This document shows, one piece after another, positions 9,546 through 21,763 of a stretch of 60,000 nt of DNA. Each line of letters starts with the position of its first letter. The stretch's first letter is position 1. The translations under genes and the position numbers were made by a program. A model generated the notes under the pieces. The model saw nothing but the letters and a program-made list of their open reading frames with translations, did not search any database and was not told where the DNA came from. This DNA is from Lineus longissimus (taxonomy: Eukaryota > Nemertea > Pilidiophora > Heteronemertea > Lineidae): positions 64,001 to 124,000 of the forward strand of contig NC_088317.1 of the NCBI RefSeq assembly GCF_910592395.1, in the 5' to 3' direction.

Positions 9546-11019
9546 AGTATAGATTGGAGACACGGATAAGTCCTTATCGAGAAGTACTATCAGTTACTGG
9601 CATTTCATTTCGGCTCTCAAATCTCAGGAATGGATTCCATAAATTTGCTGGCAAATCTACAGCAATGATAGCTCATCATATTTGATCAATGAATCAATGA
9701 AACGTGGCCCTGGCCCGTATCAGTCGCAAGAGTCCAGCCATCTTTTCTTTCAAACATGCTATCAAAGAGGTACTAAGATGTCCAAAACATTCCCAAAAAG
9801 CCTGCTGAAAGTGATTCTACTGAGAGATCTACCCCGGATCGGCACAGAACCATATCCACAAACCGCCATACCGCCACAACTTCGAGAAAAGTCTCCCCTT
9901 CAAGAGGTCACAGCGAGTGGTGCTAGATTACGAACCTCTAGTAATAAGTCCCACTCCGACGATAATTGTCATTGATGAAATAGCAATCGCAAGCAATAAA
10001 TGTAATATTGGTTGAATGAAGAGGGATTACTGAAGGTAATGGATGATGATGGTTGGAAAGGAAGATTGTCAATGAGAATTCTGATCAGGAGTTTGATCGC
10101 GTGACGGATATTTGTTGCAAAGATAACGCCAGGTAGGGGCTAAGTGTCAAATTAGAGATTGTAGTTGTACTTGGTCGTGGCAGCCACTTCTTGTCATTCT
10201 CGCACTTAACTCCCACTCCAAACCACTAGATCGAGAAATCAAGTATCCTCTGATTAGTAGCGATCACTTGCATGGTAAATATTCATCACAAAGGAGAGAA
10301 TTACTGTTCTTTCTCAAGATCCTGATGGTGTTTATTCAAACTCAGAGCCAATTAATGACCACGTTCATGGCTTGATTGGTACTTGCATGGGGGTGACCCA
10401 GATATTGTGAATCTCCTCCTGCATATTGATATATTTTATTCAATGAAAAGGAATCAATCGCCAAAAGTCTCGGGGCACTGCAAGTGCTAGCTAGACCGGG
10501 GAGGCAGCCGATTTCGTCATTCTAGTTAATCTTTACTCCTCGCAACACATCGCAGAAATACTTCCTCCAATCTGAGCGTCCTACATTACACTGGCCTTAC
10601 AAGGAACGGCAAGAAGAGAATGTCGCACCCAATCACCTCAGTCACACTTGTTGATGCCATACGCATTGTCAGTTTCATTATTCCGGTTCAACAATCTTAA
10701 GTGGAGGATCAGGCTGCCTGTGATTGGCGATAGGCACTTGCATTCCAAGTGTTCGAAGACAATAGGTCATCTTTAGAGAGGTGTCGATTGGCTACCTTAG
10801 CATTCCCATCAGTGTCCACCAACAAAGGCGACTTTCTTGTTAAAGTGAGAGGGATGATGCTATTCTGAGAAAGAACGCTTCAAAATGTATCAAGTGTAGA
10901 AAAGGATATTAAGTTTAATGCATTATAGGTATAAAGAACTAAGCATATATCAGCTTTCTGGGAAGTCCTGAAAAAGAGATTTAGTGCATTCCAAGACGGG
11001 GACTCAGATTATTTAATAA

Positions 11020-11180
11020 AAATTTTTGGACTTAGAAAATTTTTTCAGGGTTAGGGTAAGGGTTAGCAGAAAAAAAGCCAAAATTTTGAAAAATTTTCAG
11101 AGTCAAAAAAGTATTGGGACTGATGATGTTGGTTCATTTTGAGCAGAAAAGAAAAAAACCAGTGCAAAAATTTTTTGGAC
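11020..11180. repeat. AT-rich interspersed repeat copy, inverted
   Basis: It has the same modules as 3.2-3.57 kb in reverse order: CAGGGTTAGGGTAAGGGTTA, A/T tracts, then GGGACTGATGATGTTGGTTC and TTTTGAGCAGAAAAG. It lies in non-coding DNA. Confidence 0.75.
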
Positions 11181-13919
11181 GCCGATAAATCTTTGATTGG
11201 TAATACGTGTACATGTTTTATATTACCGTAAAATTTGTCAGTGCATAATTTTTGGAAGTTCCATTATCAGATATGTCCGAAATGGAGATTTATTCGTTTG
11301 GACGTGTTTACTTTTCCCAGGATTCGTGTTCATTCTTTTCAAGGAGAGATGTTAATATGTCGCTTTCTATCACACGGTTGATTAGATATCTGTTAATCTG
11401 CTAGATCTGCTGGCATTGATTATCAGTAGCTATTTTTTTCAATAATATGTTAATAAATATTTTCACTTGGTCAATTTCGAACCTTGGTGACGTTATGTGC
11501 CTCTACAAAATCACTGCTCCAAGTACAAGAACCCATACTCAGTTTTCCATATAGTTGAAATATTGACGTTTTTGCCAGCTTGAGTATTGGAAACGTGATA
11601 GGCTTAAACTTTCTTTTACTGGTGAAGGGAGGACAGATGATAGTCTTACCTATATTTCTGGAATTTTCCTCAAGGCGTTAAGGGCAGTGGACCGTACATG
11701 CTTGGTGTAAAAGACGCTGTCTGAGCGATATGTTATAAGACATATTCGAAAAAATGCAACGATAAGAATTAGCACATTAGAATATGAACGACGGTATCCC
11801 AGCTTTGCCGCATATTAAAATGGTTAAAAATGCCAAATTTTGAGATGGGCTGGCACAAGCACATTGACACTTAGTTGCATTTCCTGGGTTTATAATCATA
11901 TTGACTGTTATAATTTGATAGCTTTAGAGCTTCAGAACTGCTTGACTTTGAGACACACCTGGGCCAACATTAAGCACTTAATGACGCCTGTCATGATATT
12001 AGTCTTGTTGACTGATTCCCTGATTCTTGGTCACTGATTTATCTGAGAGTAAAACCTAGCAGTGGATGCACTCTAGGTCTTGTGAGAGAAGAGAAATATT
12101 CACGAAAGAAGCTGAATCGAGGTTTCTATATGTCTTGTCATCGCTCAAAGCGATGTCGTTGAATGTCATCATCTCCTCGAGAAAAAAGCCAAACATGTGG
12201 AGGGTACTAGCGCTGCAATATCTGACATGATGGCTTCAGGCAGACGACAGAAAGTGTCTCTGTTGACATTGGAGTAGAAGTAGCGTATCTCGTTCGCGTA
12301 TTGCCATTTCGTAGCAAAGAAGGTAATGATATTGATTGAAAAGATAGAAACAGCTTTAGATTATGAAACTTGGTTGATTCGGGGATGACGTCATGCAAAG
12401 GGTCGCGAACCAATTGTTATTCGTGTTTGAATGGCATTTTCTTTCTCCTTTGACATGTGCATGGTCTGATTCCATTTCTTATCTTTAAGCCTCTTAGAAC
12501 TGGGTATGATTTGAGAAAAGAAAGTTCAGGATTCGCTTGACAGCTCATCAGAATCAATAAGTACACAAACGATATCAGGACGCACAGGACTTTGAACGAA
12601 TAGTCATGTCAGCAGGTTCTGCAATTCATGGTAAGTTTGCGATGAGCGCAGTTGCTCATGCTGGTTCCGTCACGTCACAGATGCTTCATGAAATTCTCTA
12701 TCCTGGGGTATTCCGGAACAGCTGTCGCAGACATGAATAAAAACATGTTGCAACTGGAAAAGATTTAAGAGGGTTTGAAGGATGAAATGTTGGAATTAGC
12801 ATTGAAAACGACAAAAGCTTCATTCATCCTTTTGACATGTAGAGATCTAAAGAGGCCCAATCTCCATTGTATTCATTCGTTTTACATGCGGATCAATAGT
12901 TGTCGAGAGAAGACTACATGAAGCTTTAAAATCGCTGAGAATCACAAGAATGACACTCGCGTGAGTGCAACATCATTGTTCAAAACTGAGGCGAGATTAC
13001 TTATTGCATTCAATTAGCGATTCCTACTGTCACACCTGTCCTTCTCCCGATGCGTAGTAATACTTTCTAAGAAGTGATGTTGTGATCGGTCTCCTTCATT
13101 TTATGAGATGGATCCGGAGGTATTGTTCCTGAATGATCATTTGGTGCTTTATCAGCAATCACGTCAAAAACTTGACCCTGCCATTACATACTCCCAAATA
13201 AAAAAACACCGTGATCTAATATCAAATAAAGGCAAGTCTCATAGACGCTTTTGATGGTCCTCAACGAACACTTCTCGTCTTTTCTTAAGATTCATTCCAG
13301 TCTGCGTTGATTTTCTCCTCTACAGGAAGGCCGCCTTTTGGTGACTTGGTCACGGGCGATGTCAGGAATATCAGCCATGAGTCAAACCCTCGATCTTTCG
13401 ATGGCGAGGCCGTCATGATATCATCAATGCTTTACCACTGTGTTAACACTGCCCATGTGTAATGGCATCCCAGGAATACAACTTATAAGAGTTTATAGAC
13501 GGTGTGTGTGTGTGCTTTCGGATTAATCCCAGAACCAGCATCTCGTCCTATCAAAGGTCAGAAGGTTTTCAGCGCTAGGACTTGCAGAAGGACAAAGCTA
13601 TTTCCAATTCAGTCACGTTTTAATCAACAGTAAATTGGCGATTCGCATCATTTATTTGTTTTATGGGACGATTCAAGCCAAACGTCTTGTTATTTAACTG
13701 TCGGATGACAAATCAAAACCAATCGCAATCAAACCTTGTTTTATGAAATTCAATCAGGCGACTCGACTGGCTTTCTAAGAAGAATAGGCGAACATTGTTT
13801 GACATTGTTGCTGATTTAAGTATGAGAACAGATTTGAAAGCTAATCAGTTTGGCAAAGGATCAATTCCCACATTCTTTTACCACGTTTCCATTGATTGGT
13901 GATGACAAAGGCAATGTGA

Positions 13920-14010
13920 CTAATTTTATTTTCTGCTCAAAATGAACCAACATCGTCAGTCCAAAAACTCTTTTGATTTTGAATTTTTTTCAAAATTTCG
14001 AACTGACTGA
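13920..14010. repeat. AT-rich interspersed repeat, short copy
   Basis: It contains TTCTGCTCAAAATGAACCAA, CATCGTCAGTCC and TTTTGATTTTGAA in the same order as the copy at 3.5 kb. Confidence 0.65.
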
Positions 14011-17000
14011 AAGTTGAAAATTGTTCATACAGTCATGTATAGACTGATGCAGCACAATGCATGAGACACCCTGTACGTCGACACAAATTTTAGAAATGTC
14101 ACCTTTATGTGATTTTTGTTTTCATACACATCTACTCATCACCTTGAGAAAGCCAAATGACAGCTATTTCAATCTGGCCACATTTTTCTGTGTTTTGTAT
14201 GAGAGAAAAGACGATATCATTCCCCTCCGGTCGTCAATCCCAATCAGCCAAGAAAATGTTCACCCTCAATAAATTCAGGTTAGGTCTCGCTGGCACCTCC
14301 TCCCCCAACATAACACATAACATAGTCAATGGAGTCCTCCTTCATGTAATTCATCACATTCACCATTAGCAAAGTGGAATACGCCACAGCAAATCCATGA
14401 TTATTGCTAGCATGCCCGATACAGAAACATTATACCATTTTATACCTCACTTTCTCATCAGCCTTTAGATCAAGTCACAAAAGTCACCAAAGAAAGGAGC
14501 CAGAAGCTTATCTTTCATGCGGAAATGTAGCCTCCAAAAATGAGTGCAACAACGTGAACATACTCCAACCACTCATCCAATGACAATATCAGGCAAGCAT
14601 TAGTTTTCTGGCTCCATTTACCAAGTTGGCGTTTGATCCTCCAACACTTGGGTACTCTCTCATCCTCTTTACGTCATCGTCTCCATAGTGATGGCCGCTG
14701 TATCCCTCCAACCAGATACCACTCGTAGATCGATAAAAGTTCTGATTTCAAAGTGTTTTGAGGCAACATCTTGTTAAACCAAGTTAAACCTTACTAACAC
14801 TGACAGGACTTTGTACTATTTTGAAATATCAGAAAAGCGTCATGTACAGAGTCAACAATGAAGGAATATAGGAAAGTTACATATCAGTTTTATTGATACA
14901 CTCCGCATTACAAAATACGGCTAACCACAAGTTACCGAACCAATACCAGTCCCATAAAATAAGGAAACACAAACAGCTTGTTCTGACAGGTATTCAGAGT
15001 ACACATTCAAGGTGTTTCCCCTGCTACTATGATACACCCTGATCAACATTTCTTCATTTCCTGCAGCCCATTCTTACTGATCACCAAAATATTTCATCAT
15101 GACTTTGTTCGCATTCACTGCAGATTCTGCGGCCATTTATAGCGCACTCATGAAATGACCATGTCTACTCTCAGTGACGGTCACCAGTGGCGAGGCTAAG
15201 AGTTGGCGAACCCTCATTACTTTGATCAGCCACTAATCCATCAGAGGTGCCAGTCACTGCTATTTTTCATTAGTGGAGGAGAGACACAACAAATTGTATT
15301 TTGCTTCAGCATCGATTCCGGAGAGATTCGACCAGTTGAACTTAGGAGAATAGCGATGGCAACATCACGGGAGTAACACAGGTCACTCAAGAACGTGTGC
15401 AAGCGCTCGAAACCAACTGTATGTGTTATATGAGCCTCGCCAATGAGGATAATGGACAAGCAATCTAACCTGACACTTGGTCATCTGGTGGATAGGTTAT
15501 CAAAAAGGACACTTTGACACACGCTGATGTCAGTAATTAAAGATTGGATATAAAGACCGAAACCCTATCGGGAAGACTGATGTATGGGTCTCGTTGAACT
15601 ATGAGAGAATGTTGATAGAAACGTCAGTACAGCGTGGGACAGCAACTCAAACAAGCGAGGTTCAACATGAAACATTGGACATGCACTTCCTACTCGACGG
15701 AGCCTCCGGCCATCGCAGGATGGTATTGTTTTTGGGCCAAGTTGCTCAATCGGCGTTAAAGACAAACGCCAGTGTTATCCCCACTTAGCATTATCTCCGC
15801 TCAGCGTTAACCTGGCCTGTTAAAGAAAACATGTCGACTTAACATTATTACGGCGAATCTGATTTAGTCAGCTTGAAGGGTGATCTGTCAAATATGATGC
15901 ATCCCAATACGTTGGTATTGGCATTTCAACAAAATCAATAAAATTTCGACTTTGGGATGTTGTTTTTACAATTAACGGTGCCATTACGACGTGTACGACA
16001 TTATATGTGAAACTTAACGGAGATTCTGTTTGAGGCAACTCGGGTTGTTGAAGAAAATGTACCAGACTTCGTGACCACTCGGGCATGTTAGGTGCGTATA
16101 TCTTGTGCGCCTTCTTCACAGAAACCATGTGATTGTCTCCAGCACGTCCTTGTTCAAACTGAAACATTTTTGAGACGGTTTTAGGCTTCTCCAACATTTT
16201 CGTTCAATATGTCACTTCACGAGCTCGCCCATGCATGATAGCTTGATGGCAAACGAACCACCCTGATCCTGACATGAAAAATCGGCTCACTGACTCAAGG
16301 CCTGGGAAAAGGACATTAATTTCCCTAAGAGAAGTTTCCACGGTAACACCTCAATAGGAAATTAGAAAAGCACCATGGTAACATCTGAACAAGTCATCTT
16401 TTGATGTCGTCTATCCTTTTAATAAAGGTAGAGAGCTAAGTGGTGATTGGTCGTATTGTGCGGTTCACCAAAAAATACGAGGCAAGCTTATATATTTCTG
16501 GTTTTACCCCATCAGGTGCGAAAAGAACCGCTAGCAGTAACAGAGAACCCTTGGATGTGATGACATAATACGTATTCTGTAAGAGGTAAATAGTAATGGT
16601 TACTTACATCCTCTTTTCGATGTACTGTTACCGGTTTTAGTCTTATTACGCAGACCACTTTTTGGATCAATTCTGTCAAATTGTCAGTAAGACATTGATT
16701 GGAGCATCAAACATCACAAATCTTCTCCGGGCAAATATGACAGGCAGCTACGCCATGATTGACAGCCCGCTTTTTTTCTGTTTCTCAGACTGACCTAATA
16801 TCCTTGACTATGCAACACAGCTATGAGCATAGAATCTGACATAATGTTTCGAATATTAATTCACTGAACTTCCTAGATATGATTACAAACGTTCCCAGGC
16901 TAACTCCTCCGCTCGAATCGATATCGCCAAAGGCTAGCATGACATCGCGAGTGGGCCAATTATTACATGCCGCACGACGCTCAAAGGCAATGGTAGTTTT

Positions 17001-18185
17001 TTTTACAAAACAGCATAGCCCGAATAGCACCAGCTGTGATGAAGGTGTGCTTTTTAGTTTAGCTCGCAGTCCACTTATTATCAGTGTTATCATCATGCAA
17101 TTTTCGTGGAAGGTGGACACTCGTTTTCATCATGGGGCAGTTTACATGCCAATCTGATGTCTGTGTTCATTTTGTTTGCTTTGTCAAGCTCGAATGAGTG
17201 ACCATCAAACATTCATTCCAAGATAAAATCCACTCAGAAGATATAAAACACCAAATCATTGTATATCCTCTCAACTGCATTGTATAGTGGTAATATTCAG
17301 TCAACATTGCACGCAGCTGTAACTCTTTTTCTGCAAGCAACTGAAGACTAAGTACCCCACGTAGATACCCGCCACCTGTCCATCCAACATAATTAGGTGA
17401 TTAGCATGCTCTAGTATTGAAGTATCACATGGGGACAGCACCTGCCCAACAAGGAATAACATACCTTGCTGGTCGTTGACATTGGGTTCCAGAGAAAGAA
17501 CGTAAGCTGGAGTAATGTCTTCAATAGAGATGACTGAACCGATTAACCTGAAATAGTGTTCAGCACATCAAACCACATTGTAGCTATTCGTTTGCACATA
17601 AACATATCTAATAAAATGCTTCAAAAGGAAAAAGCTTGTGGTGTGAATTTGACATCAATACTAGTGAACGATGTCATTTTTTCATAATTGGAGTATCCAT
17701 GTATATAGCAGTATTAAGCAACTCCTCATTATGTCAGTAGGTGGAGCATTAGCAGAACTGTCAGAAATGCCCAATAGGTGAGTTTCATCTAAAACTGTCT
17801 TTTAGCATTGAAAAGCTGACCAGCCCACCTCAGCGCTCAACTTTTATTACATGTATCAGACTTTATTTTCTGCCAACCCTGGTCATGCTGGTTAAGGTTG
17901 CAATCTCATCCAGCCACTGATTTCCTATTCAAATGCTACCTCAGTCTAATCCCCGATTCCTTCATCATCAATCATGCGGAGCCAAAGAGCCATATAGTAA
18001 ATCTAGAAAAATCATTTTGTCATTACGCGGGAATACGGACAGCCAAATGTCAGCTAAGATTGAAATATCTCAACAAGCAATTCTTGATATGGTGACAACT
18101 GGAATCGAGTCCTATTCGAGTTAAATGGCCATGCATAATGGTATAAGATTGGTTTATGGCTGGGAGAGTAGGAAAGATAGGATTG

Positions 18186-18370
18186 TGAAAAAAATGTTTG
18201 TACTTGAAAAAATTTTCATCACTGAGTCAGTTCAAAATTTTGAAAAATTTTCAAAATAAAAAAAGTTTTGAGACTGATGATTTTGGTGATGTTGTTTCGT
18301 TTTGAGCAGAAAAAAACCCAGTTTTAAAAAAAAAATTTTTTGTACTTCAAAAATTAGCAGAAAACCCAAT
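18186..18370. repeat. AT-rich interspersed repeat copy, inverted
   Basis: It contains TTTTGAAAAATTTTCAAAAT, GAGACTGATGATTTTGGTGA and CGTTTTGAGCAGAAAAAAAC, in the same order and strand as the copy at 11.0 kb. Confidence 0.7.
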
Positions 18371-19721
18371 GCTTAGGTTCAGCGAAATTCACTCTTCACC
18401 TTGGAAAAAGCCTTCATTCATGTTGATTTGATAGGAGATGCACACAGCTGCGAGGAAGAGGTTCACAAAGGAATCATTTTTTACATCATGAAGTAGATTG
18501 TATTGTTATCACTGTGTAAAAAAGCAAGACTCGAGCGAAAACTGATACAAAGACTGAGAGAAAGCCAATACAAAGATGATATGGAAAGTGGGTTTGTCTA
18601 CCGCCTTTAGCATAATGACAGAAGTAGGATATTCGTGCGATGAAGGTCGTCTTTACATGGAGCAGGCAGGGGACGCACGCAGCTGGAATTTATAAAAATT
18701 TATGATAAGAAAGGTTACAAACAACGCATTACTTCTATCTTTCTTCACAAATCTGAAATCCATGAGTGAATTTCTGAAGCTGTCGCTCTCTGATAAAAGA
18801 AATCACAGTTGACCGAAGAGCGGTGAACTGAATGTCATACGTGGGAGTCATTTCGTATTCTTCATTCACATCATGCTGAGACGGCACATCTTTTTACAAC
18901 ATGATTATTTTAGAGGCTGACAAAAACATGGAGAACAACTGTATTTTAGAACCATATTTAAGGCAAACATAATACAAATGTATTTGCTATTTCAAGCTAA
19001 ATCAACAAAGCTATGATGTGCCCACGTTTGCTCGTCACACTTTGAACTACTCGTCATACGCACTTCTAAACACTGATAACAAAGCTATACACTAGAAAGA
19101 ATGAAATCAAATAGCATTTGTTATAAAGTTCATTAACACGGATCTTTGCGACTAAATAAAGTAACCTTCAACGAAAATGGTATCAAAGTCACTGAAAATC
19201 AGAGTGGTTGGACCTATTTATATCTTCAATCATACAAAAACAACCGCAAGGCAAAATAAATCGAATCAGACAACTGAGAGGACAATGACTGTGAGGTGGT
19301 CCTTTTAAAAGCAGCACTGCACTGTAGGAGCAGTTCTTAAGCAGAGGTTTGGTATTAGCCATTTTCCTAAAGCAAGACTTTGGCATTTCCGATCTGGTGG
19401 TTTTGACCAATCTACCATACTTTTTATCTTCAAACACCAAGAAAACGTTTACAGCCGAAAACACCTTAACGTGATGAAAAGACTGCACGATTTCTTCTTC
19501 AAAGCGAAACTCGTTAGCTTCATAGATGGATGAATGGATAGCTTGTATCACAATAAATTGACAGAAGAAGTATTCAACCAAACTTCTTTGAGGCGGTTGA
19601 GCTGTGATTGTCTGTCACTGTCTACAGAAACTGAAAACATCAAAGGAACCCAAAGGATATTTGATGATGAATTCAACTTCGTTGTATAATGTCTTGTCAT
19701 CCTCAGATCAAACTCTAGAAC

Positions 19722-19887
19722 ATGATTTCCAACTGCGCTGAAAAGATTGCAGTACCCGATCGACATGAAGGTACAACAGTAGAAACGTTAGCTATGGTAG
19801 CGGGCATCCCAAACGAACTGAAAGCAACATGCGGAAAATGCGAAATCACTAGTCTCTGCAATTCTAAGGCAGGCTGTGGACAGTCAG
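19722..19887 (+). CDS. Candidate orphan exon, cysteine-rich, unrecognised
   Basis: An open stretch that is richer in G+C than its flanks ends exactly at a strong donor, GTCAG|GTAAGT (phase 1). The end of the peptide has five cysteines in a short stretch (TCGKCEITSLCNSKAGCG). Possible acceptors are TCATCCTCAG before 19711 (followed by an in-frame stop) or AAGATTGCAG before 19753, so the real start may be about 19753. I do not recognise the family and find no neighbouring exon; it may be chance. Confidence 0.25.
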
Positions 19888-21433
19888 GTAAGTTCGTGAT
19901 ATCCTTTAACTCTTTCTGCAACCAAGAAGACTATCCCTAACTTAATCCGCTGATGATTGTCTCTCGTGTGTCAATTTAGTGCCCCTCGGCTGGCATTACA
20001 CTACGTTACTAAAACAAAGTGATTCAACGCTCTGCAACGAAACCAGCGTGCAAAGGGATATACTATAAGTCTATAGTCTTGCCCACATTGACCGATTTGT
20101 CCAAATTGTTCCAATACAGCCATGTACATGAATAAGAATTTAAAAAAGTGGCAGTTTTCATGTAGCATTTTCCACAGACAAATATCTCCTGTGCCAAAGG
20201 GTGAAGACAACTGTCACTTAATATTGGTCTCCAGAGAGGCACTGTAGGTTATCAATTGGCTACCATCATTTTGGCTCTCCGTTCGGGTTCGCTCGCATGA
20301 ACCGGAGGATTGTAGACAAGGTTGTCATCGCAGAAAAATAGCTCGCAACCCAATTTGTGTATCCTATTTTTCTTCTTTTTTCCTATATTTCGTGTCTCAA
20401 TACAAAAAACCAAAGATCGGGTATGAAATCTGGACATGTCCCATCCTCATTACTTTGTGCACTTCTGCGGCCAATACTGGCCTACCTCGCAATTACCAAA
20501 GTATCAACTCTAATAGCTACAGCATGGTCTATTAAGCCTGTGATTCCCTCCTTGCCTCCCCGTGGTCTGGTCAGATTGTCAGCTAATGCGAGTGTGTATT
20601 GCTTTGGCTGGTCCCCTAGGAGAAAAACGGTTGGTCTTAGCTGGGAGATGAGGCTGATTTTGTTGGTATTACCATGATGGATGATGGCCTGTATCGCTAC
20701 CTGGGCCGGAGATGAGGAGGATTGGTGGTTGGAACTGGAACTGGAACAAGAAATGAGACTGGACTGCAGTACTGATATTGGAATCGTTTCAGCAATAACA
20801 ATTGAAGATGCTAGTCTAAAATGGTGGTGAAGAGACAACACCAACACGTCCGTGACAAATCCATGCCACGCTGTGAAGAGTTATGATAGATCATAAATCC
20901 TACAGTCTGAACAGACACTGCAAAACATTTGATAACATGCTGCAGAACTGGTGTGAATGACCGAGCGACTTCAATAAACCTCTCTGGATCCAATGCAACA
21001 AATTGAGGGATACCACTGTCAAAAATCATTCAAACCAATCTCTGGTAATGCAATTGTAATTGGACGGGCGATCTACATTGATGACCTGTCAATGTGCAGG
21101 CTCAAGATTGAGCAGAATGATACAGCTTTAGGGCTATCGCTAAAAGATAAGATATATCGCAACATTCAAAAAGGTGTCGATGCAAAATCCATTGGGTAAC
21201 GGTTGATACCACATTAAGAACTAGATCATTAATGTTACAACAAGCCTGATCTCCAGACCAGCAAAAACCTGAACACCAATACCTTAATCCCCCCTGCGAC
21301 AAGCTAAATGGTCAAAGAGAGGGCAAATTTAAACAAACTCCAGTCAGATGAACGCATGTCGATATTGATACTGAATGAAGTCTCAACAAACCCTCTGTCG
21401 ACAATAATGTTAAACGTTCAAGGGAAGGAAGAA

Positions 21434-21763
21434 CAGTGGAGCCCCGGTAACGCGACCACCCGCTATGACGACCTAGAACCGCCGGTCCCGATTGGTTTCC
21501 TCTCTAATTACCATTACAAGGCCCCCGGTAACACGACCACCCCGATACCCAGACCACGACCACTGGATTGGGCGGCCCAATGACCAAATTCACCCCTCTA
21601 ATTTTTCAGAATTTTCAACTTATGAAAAAGTTCAACAATTTTGGCTGGAAAACCTAATCATGCATTTTGTCCCCGGATTTTCAACTTCACTCACGCGACC
21701 ACCCCGGCAGTGCGACCATTCAACCTCGGTCCCATGAGTGGTCGTATTACCAGGGTTCCACTG
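21434..21763. mobile_element. pogo/Tigger-like MITE, copy 1
   Basis: A 330-bp element with terminal inverted repeats of the form CAGTGGARCCCYGGTAA followed by YRCGACCAC. The right end is followed by TA; the left TA is lost (AA). Inside, GTAACRCGACCACC-like motifs recur and an AT-rich core resembles the dispersed AT-rich family. There is no transposase frame. CAGT...ACTG ends with TA duplications are typical of pogo/Tigger-type Tc1/mariner elements. Confidence 0.75.

Larger units (their letters stand above)
9546..21433. other. Long intergenic stretch with dispersed repeats
   Basis: About 12 kb without a recognised gene. Open frames of 60-130 codons occur on both strands (9682-9975 +, 19189-19581 -, 20482-20847 -, 20811-21029 -, and overlapping frames 16821-17157), but I recognise no family and find no consistent exon chain. 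Three AT-rich repeat copies and one possible exon are listed separately. A short (GT)n run is at 13501-13513. Confidence 0.5.

Noticed and set aside
9682-9975. 97-codon frame after the minisatellite
   Set aside because: No family features and low-complexity, charged and proline-rich content; chance cannot be excluded.
16821-17157. Overlapping 92- and 99-codon frames on both strands
   Set aside because: No recognisable family, no splice context, and one must be the shadow of the other; coding cannot be supported.
19189-19581. 130-codon minus-strand frame
   Set aside because: Long for the region, but no family features, skewed composition and no splice context.
20482-21029. Minus-strand frames of 121 and 72 codons next to each other
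   Set aside because: They could be one broken gene, but I recognise no domain and the join needs a frameshift; left unannotated.
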